Assembly (NCBI GenBank): GCA_937873345.1
Contig: CALMRL010000335.1
Coordinates: forward strand, 1-10,989
Reading direction: 5' to 3'
Length of the DNA: 10,989 nt
Origin: an uncultured Beijerinckiaceae bacterium
GTDB taxonomy: Bacteria; Pseudomonadota; Alphaproteobacteria; Rhizobiales; Beijerinckiaceae
Part shown: piece by piece, positions 6,828-10,989 of the stretch
How positions within the stretch are numbered: the stretch's first letter is position 1
Layout of the letters: every line of letters starts with the position of its first letter
Program-made: the position numbers and the translations under genes
The notes under the pieces: model-generated
The model's input: only the letters and a program-made list of their open reading frames with translations
The model's database searches: none
Told to the model about the DNA's origin: nothing

Positions 6828-7795
6828 AGGCTCTCCGTCCCGTCGCGCCGCGCCATGCCGAGTGACGCGCCCTCTAGGGCCCAGGCGCGCATCAACAGGT
6901 TGGCGATCGCAAGCTTGGGCGGGCAGACCAGCCCCTGCGGGTGCTCGCGGGCGAGCAGCTGGCGCGCCTCCTCGCGCCCGAACCAGCGCGCGTCCTCCAG
7001 CTCCACCGTGTCGGGCACGATCGTCGTGGTCAGCGCCTCGGCGAGGCAGCCGACCATCAGCGAGGACGGGAAGGGCCAGGGCTGCGAGGCGTAGTACGCG
7101 ACCCGCCCGACGCGGATGCCGGCCTCCTCCAGCGTCTCGCGGCGCACCGCGTCCTCCAAGGTCTCGCCGACCTCGGCGAAGCCGGCGAGGCAGGAGTACA
7201 TGCCGGCGGGAAAGCGCGCCTGCCGCCCGAGCAGGCAGCGCTCGCCGTCGGTGACGAGCATGATCACCACCGGCTCCAGCCGGGGGAAATGGTGGCGCCC
7301 GCAGTTCGCGCACTCGCGCCGCGAGCCGCCGATCGAGGCCACCGTCTGCTCGCCGCAGTTGGCGCAGAAGCCGTTGTGCTTGTGCCAGTACAGGAGGCTC
7401 TTGGCGTGGCTGAGCGCGCCGACGATGTCGGGCGACACCAGCCCCTGCGTGGCGATGGTGCGCAGGTCGATGAAGGACAGCTCGCCGCGCTCCTGCGCGT
7501 TGTCGTGGCTCGCCGCCTCGATCAGCCGGGCGAACAGCGCGCGGTCGCCGTGGCAGCCGAGGAACACGGTGTGGCTCGCCGTGCCCAGCGCCTTGGCCTC
7601 GGGGAAGGTGAACAGGGCGTCGTGGCGCTCGCCGTCGTGCTTCAGCGCCGGGATCTCGCCCGACAGCACCACGCAGCGCGTCGAGGCGGCGGCGGCCAGA
7701 CGGGCGATGACGTCGCGGTCCTCGCGCTGGTTGGCCATCCGGTCCAGCGTGTTGGAGGCGAAGCCGGTCAGTTGCGAGAAGTCGAGCAACGGCAT
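6824..7795 (-). CDS. nudC: NAD(H) diphosphatase, Nudix family, zinc-ribbon type
   Basis: NudC splits NAD(H) to NMN(H) plus AMP, and in E. coli also removes NAD caps from RNA 5' ends. The 323-residue protein has the full family layout. An N-terminal domain comes first. A zinc ribbon follows, with cysteines at 144, 147, 162 and 165 in FCANCG and ECANCGR. Then comes the Nudix box at 205-227, matching GX5EX7REUXEEXGU exactly. The NADH-pyrophosphatase motif SQPWPFPSS lies at 237-245. The ATG at 7795 gives the N-terminal FASNTLDR block expected in alphaproteobacterial relatives. GGAG upstream is only two bases from this ATG, an unusually tight spacing that may mean weak translation. The last bases overlap the queC start, so the two are likely one transcript. 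Confidence 0.93.
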   Translation of the reverse strand: MPLLDFSQLTGFASNTLDRMANQREDRDVIARLAAAASTRCVVLSGEIPALKHDGERHDALFTFPEAKALGTASHTVFLGCHGDRALFARLIEAASHDNAQERGELSFIDLRTIATQGLVSPDIVGALSHAKSLLYWHKHNGFCANCGEQTVASIGGSRRECANCGRHHFPRLEPVVIMLVTDGERCLLGRQARFPAGMYSCLAGFAEVGETLEDAVRRETLEEAGIRVGRVAYYASQPWPFPSSLMVGCLAEALTTTIVPDTVELEDARWFGREEARQLLAREHPQGLVCPPKLAIANLLMRAWALEGASLGMARRDGTESL

Positions 7796-7833
7796 GTCTC
7801 CGGATTGGGACCGGGCGACGTCCGGTCCTTCTT

Positions 7834-8258
7834 CTATCGTCCTGGCTTCTCACGCTTGGCCTTGGCCGCGAGCTTCAAACGTTCCATCGCCGTCTTGGAC
7901 CGCAGCCCGAAGAAGCTCCGACCTCTAGGACGCTCCCTGAAGATCGTATGCCGGCAAAGGCCAATGAAGATCACGCCGTTTGGCAGCTCTTCGGCGATCA
8001 GCAGGATATCGTCGGGAGGCTGAAGGTCGACATGGAAGTGGGTCCATCCCTGCTCGCTGAGAAGATAATCGATCCCCGTGCTCTGCCGATAGTACCGATC
8101 CGGTATCGGGTCGCCCTTCTCGATGCACTCTCTGACGCTTGGATATTGTCCGCGTAGAGCGCCAGATCGATCGACTCGTCCGAGACGAACATTCCGCCGG
8201 TGGTAGAGCGAAGGATGATGACGTCTTTCGGAACTTGCTCGATGCGCCCTCCGGCCAC
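7834..8258 (-). pseudogene. Unrecognised small gene broken by an apparent one-base frameshift
   Basis: From a GTG at 8258, five bases after the upstream small gene, one frame reads GRIEQVPKDVIILRS...SDESIDLALYADNIQAS with coding-like codons. Near 8132 the coding character moves to another frame that reads RECIEKGDPIPDRYYRQ, GIDYLLSEQGWTHFHVD, DDILLIAEELPNGVIFIGL and a basic LKLAAKAKREKPGR tail ending at TAG (7836-7834). The second frame has no ATG, GTG or TTG between the stop at 8281-8283 and the join, so it cannot start alone there. Adding one base near 8132 would join the halves into about 141 residues. I do not recognise the family. The pairing with a 62-residue upstream gene resembles small two-gene cassettes such as toxin-antitoxin pairs, but that is a guess. 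A sequencing error or programmed frameshift are alternatives. Confidence 0.6.
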
Positions 8259-8263
8259 CCCGC

Positions 8264-8452
8264 TCAGCCGGTGATGAGCTTCAAAACCTGCTCCCGCGTC
8301 ATGCCTTTCGTGCCCACGCGCTCACCCGTTGCGTAGGCGTGCGTCATAGCCTTCAACTCAGCACTGTTCTTGCTCACGACGAGATCGACCACGGGCGCCT
8401 TCTTCTTGCGAGGCAACTCCGCTGGGGACAGTCTTGCTGAAACATCGCTCAT
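8264..8452 (-). CDS. Small hypothetical protein, 62 residues, first gene of a two-gene cassette
   Basis: A strong ribosome binding site, GGAGG at 8462-8458, lies five bases before the ATG, the best one in the window, so I take this as a real gene. The product is soluble and has a basic PRKKKAP patch (14-20), a helix-like KNSAELKAMTHAYATGERV middle, and a C-terminal GMTREQVLKLITG. I do not recognise a family. The frameshifted gene starts five bases after its stop, so the two were probably co-transcribed. Its base composition is less GC-rich than nudC or the channel gene. An antitoxin or small regulator role is possible from size and position only. Confidence 0.55.
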   Translation of the reverse strand: MSDVSARLSPAELPRKKKAPVVDLVVSKNSAELKAMTHAYATGERVGTKGMTREQVLKLITG

Positions 8453-8710
8453 CGCATCCTCCGAGCCTGCTCTAGCACGTATTCACCGGAAGGTCGAAAG
8501 AACAGGGCGGCCGCGGCACTGCCGGAACTGCCGGCCAGGCAAAGCACGACCAGGGGTTCACCGCGGCCCTGACCCGCGTCGGCGGCCTTGCCGCCGCGGG
8601 CTGCCGCGCCGCAACAAAACCGGATTTGCGCGTCCTAAACCCCGATCAAATCCGGCGCCCCTGCCGATGGCACGCGGCCGGCCGTGCACGCCACAAGCCA
8701 AGCGAGCCCG
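8453..8710. other. Divergent intergenic region between the small cassette and the channel gene
   Basis: This stretch must hold promoters for the reverse-strand cassette and the forward channel gene. I cannot pick out convincing -35/-10 pairs in it. Two hairpins are visible: a seven-base stem with a CTT loop (CGGCGGC-CTT-GCCGCCG, 8580-8596) and a larger inverted repeat listed separately. No gene is credible here. Confidence 0.4.
8620..8655. promoter_or_regulatory. Perfect 9-bp inverted repeat upstream of the channel gene
   Basis: CCGGATTTG (8620-8628) and CAAATCCGG (8647-8655) are exact inverted copies separated by 18 bases, ending 55 bases before the channel ATG. It could be an operator for a dimeric regulator or a leader hairpin; no T-run follows. 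Function is inferred from symmetry and position only. Confidence 0.35.
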
Positions 8711-10989
8711 ATGATCGGCCGACCCCGCCTGCTGCCGCTCCTCCTGCTGTTCGCCCTGCTGCTGCCCGGCTCGCTCGCCGCGCAGACGGCGCCGCAGAGC
8801 GAGACCAAGGAGCAGCTCGCGGCCTCCGTTCAGCGCCTGTCCGAGCAGCTGGCGGCGATCGAGAAGCGGATGGACGTGAGCCGGCCGACGGAGGCCGGCC
8901 TCGCCGCGCTTTCCGCCGAGGTGGCGCCGCTCGCCACCCAGGCGCAGGCGCTCGTCGACAGGCTGACGCCCCGCGTCGCCGCGACGAAGGCGCGCCTCGA
9001 CCAGCTCGGCCCCAAGCCGGAGAAGGGCGACAGCCCCGAGGTCGCCGCCGAGCGCAAGACGCTGGAAACCTCGTTCAACACCAACGACAGCCTGTTCAAG
9101 CTCGCCAAGGGACAGGCGCTGAAGGCGCAGCAGTACGTCGGCTACATCGCCAAGCGGCAGCGCTCGCTGTTCACCCATTCGCTGTTCCAGCGCTCGCGCT
9201 CGCTGCTCGACCCGCCGCTGTGGCTGGCGATCGCGCGCGAAACGCCCGACGACCTCGCCGACATCGGCACCGCCTTCCGGCAGTGGCTCGATGACTTCAA
9301 CCGCGACGTGTCCAGCGGCGGGCTGGTGGCGTTCTGGGTCGCGGTCGGGCTGGTCGTCGCCCTGTACTGGCCACTGAGCTGGGCCTCGCGCCGCGTCCGG
9401 GCGCGCGAGGCGGGGATCGCCGATCCTTCGCGCTGGTACGAGGTGCTCGACGCGCTCTGGGTCGGCCTCACCGTGTCGGGCGCGCTGATCGCCGTCACCT
9501 ACGGCGTGTCCGCCATCTTCTCCTACGCCAGCACGCCCGAGCCGCGCCTGCAGCCGCTGTTCTCCGCGCTGCAGCTCGGCGTGGTGCGCATCGCGCTCGC
9601 CGCCGGCCTGTCGCGCGGCCTGCTGGCGCCGGGCCGCTCGAAGTGGCGCCTCGTCAACCTCGACGACGTCACCGCCGACAAGCTGGTGCGCATCGCCCCC
9701 GGCGTCGCCGTGGTGGTCTCCGCCGCCCGCATCATCGAGGCGCTGAACGACGTCGTCGCGGCGTCGCTCGAGTTCTCGGTGGCGGCGCGCGGCGTCGGCG
9801 CCCTGTTGATCGCCTGCGGGCTGACGCTGGCGCTGATCGACCTCGGCGACAACCCCGAGGCCGACAACCCCGACGCCGACGCGCCCGTCGAGGAGGGCGG
9901 CGCGACCATCGCCCTCGCCGGAGCGAGGAACGACGCCTCGCAGCGCCGCGACATCTACGGGCTGGTGAGGGTGCTCGCCTGGACGCTGATCCTCGTCATC
10001 GTCGGCGCGGTGCTGATCGGCTACATCGCCTTCGCCTCCTTCCTCGTCGAGCAGATGACGCTCGTCGCGGCGGTCGGCACCGTGCTCTATCTGCTGGTGC
10101 AGCTCCTCGACGAAGCCTGCGCGCACGGCTTCCGGCCGAACGCCTGGCTCGGGCGCAACCTCTTGCGGTTGGTGGGGCTGCGCCGCGAGACGCTCGACCA
10201 GATGCCGGTGATCCTGTCGGGCCTCGGCCGGCTGCTCCTGTTCACCGTCGCCGCCATCGTCGTCGCCGCGCCGTGGGGGATGCAGTCGGCGGACTGGGCG
10301 AGCGAGCTGTCGGCGCTGTTCTTCGGCTTCAAGGTCGGCGACATCACCATCTCGCTCGCCGGCATCGCCGAGGCGATCGTCTGCTTCCTCGTCGTGCTGT
10401 GGCTGACCCGCGCGATCCAGAACTGGCTGGAGGACCGCTACCTCCCGACCACCCGGCTCGACGCCGGCCTGCGCAACTCGATCCGCACCAGCCTCGGCTA
10501 CGTCGGCTTCGTGATCGCGCTGGCGGTCGCCGCCGGCACGGTCGGCCTCGACTTCCAGAAGCTGGCGATCGTCGCCGGCGCCCTTTCGGTCGGCATCGGC
10601 TTCGGCCTGCAGTCGGTGGTCAACAACTTCGTCTCCGGCCTGATCCTCCTGTGGGAGCGGGCGATCCGCGTCGGCGACTGGGTGGTGGTGGGATCCGACC
10701 AGGGCTACGTCCGCAAGATCAACGTGCGCTCCACCGAGATCGAGACCTTCGACCGCGCCGCGGTGATCGTGCCGAACTCCAACCTCGTCTCGGGCGTGGT
10801 CAAGAACCTGATGCGCGCTGCTACAGGCGGCCGCGTCACCATCGAACTCAACGTCCACGCCAGCGCCGACCCGGAGAAGGTGCGCGAGGTGCTGCTCGAG
10901 ATCTGCTCCGACAACGAGATGGTGCTGACGCTGCCAAGCCCGTCGGTGCGCTTCATCAACCTGACGGGGGCGGCGATGACCTTCTCGCT
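8711..10989 (+). CDS. DUF3772 / MscS-type mechanosensitive channel, 3' end outside window
   Basis: This large MscS-family inner-membrane channel is expected to open under membrane tension and release solutes after osmotic downshock. The visible 759 residues run off the window. In order, they show a signal peptide (1-24, cleavage near SLAAQ) and a periplasmic, coiled-coil-prone DUF3772 region (about 28-195) ending in the typical RQRSLFTHSLFQRSRSLLDP. About eleven membrane helices follow between 203 and 650. An acidic cytoplasmic or periplasmic loop (NPEADNPDADAPVEEGG) lies near 381-397. The MscS pore helix is LAIVAGALSVGIGFGLQSVV (618-637), followed by NNFVSG. The beta domain VGDWVVVGSDQGYVRKINVRSTEI ends in the conserved VPNSNLVSGVVKN (687-699). 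The ATG is preferred over an in-frame GTG at 8684 because it starts directly at the signal peptide. No strong ribosome binding site is seen. Confidence 0.92.
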   Translation, partial: MIGRPRLLPLLLLFALLLPGSLAAQTAPQSETKEQLAASVQRLSEQLAAIEKRMDVSRPTEAGLAALSAEVAPLATQAQALVDRLTPRVAATKARLDQLGPKPEKGDSPEVAAERKTLETSFNTNDSLFKLAKGQALKAQQYVGYIAKRQRSLFTHSLFQRSRSLLDPPLWLAIARETPDDLADIGTAFRQWLDDFNRDVSSGGLVAFWVAVGLVVALYWPLSWASRRVRAREAGIADPSRWYEVLDALWVGLTVSGALIAVTYGVSAIFSYASTPEPRLQPLFSALQLGVVRIALAAGLSRGLLAPGRSKWRLVNLDDVTADKLVRIAPGVAVVVSAARIIEALNDVVAASLEFSVAARGVGALLIACGLTLALIDLGDNPEADNPDADAPVEEGGATIALAGARNDASQRRDIYGLVRVLAWTLILVIVGAVLIGYIAFASFLVEQMTLVAAVGTVLYLLVQLLDEACAHGFRPNAWLGRNLLRLVGLRRETLDQMPVILSGLGRLLLFTVAAIVVAAPWGMQSADWASELSALFFGFKVGDITISLAGIAEAIVCFLVVLWLTRAIQNWLEDRYLPTTRLDAGLRNSIRTSLGYVGFVIALAVAAGTVGLDFQKLAIVAGALSVGIGFGLQSVVNNFVSGLILLWERAIRVGDWVVVGSDQGYVRKINVRSTEIETFDRAAVIVPNSNLVSGVVKNLMRAATGGRVTIELNVHASADPEKVREVLLEICSDNEMVLTLPSPSVRFINLTGAAMTFS

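Noticed and set aside
8558..10858. A 766-codon reverse-strand open frame opposite the mechanosensitive channel
   Set aside because: Its translation is a low-complexity Arg/Asp/Gln/Ala-rich string typical of the antisense frame of a GC-rich gene; the forward frame has a signal peptide, membrane helices and the MscS pore motif.
1..10989. CRISPR array, rRNA, riboswitch, transposase or integrase
   Set aside because: I saw no regularly spaced direct repeats, no rRNA-like blocks, no known aptamer core and no recombinase motifs in any frame I read.

Overview
The window is about 70% GC through most of its length, with gene content typical of an alphaproteobacterium. The AI-2E-type transporter tail, malate synthase G, QueC and dispersed palindromes beginning GTCATTGCGAGC together suggest the order Hyphomicrobiales (Bradyrhizobium or Xanthobacteraceae relatives). 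This placement is inferred from gene style and the repeat family, not from a marker gene.

Layout, left to right. (1) 1-303: the C-terminal end of an AI-2E-family transporter, cut by the window edge. (2) 433-1668: an intact fosmidomycin-resistance-type MFS exporter (fsr). (3) 1692-2664: a repeat-rich interval. Two ~105-bp palindromic elements bracket a reverse-strand YciF/DUF892 ferritin-like gene (1823-2320), and a 94-bp diverged copy of part of fsr lies between that gene and the second element. (4) 2669-4849: malate synthase G (glcB) on the reverse strand, preceded by a plausible promoter. The aspartate expected at its Mg site reads as alanine. (5) 4850-6060: a visibly AT-richer insert carrying one DUF3800 gene (5240-5989), probably acquired horizontally. 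(6) 6072-7795: nudC and queC on the reverse strand, overlapping by GTGA and so probably co-transcribed and translationally coupled. (7) 7834-8452: a small reverse-strand cassette of lower GC. It holds a 62-codon gene with a good ribosome binding site, then an unrecognised gene that appears broken by a one-base frameshift. (8) 8711 to the right edge: a large DUF3772/MscS-type mechanosensitive channel, truncated by the window end.

Most intact genes are housekeeping or stress functions: glyoxylate use (GlcB), NAD-cap or NADH hydrolysis (NudC), queuosine precursor synthesis (QueC), osmotic release (MscS) and drug efflux (Fsr). They do not form one pathway. The accessory layer is the palindromic repeats, the fsr fragment, the DUF3800 insert and the decayed small cassette. 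I see no CRISPR array, rRNA, tRNA, transposase or complete mobile element. I found no convincing new multi-gene system; the strongest leads are the glcB metal-site substitution, the fsr fragment with its repeats, and the frameshifted small cassette.
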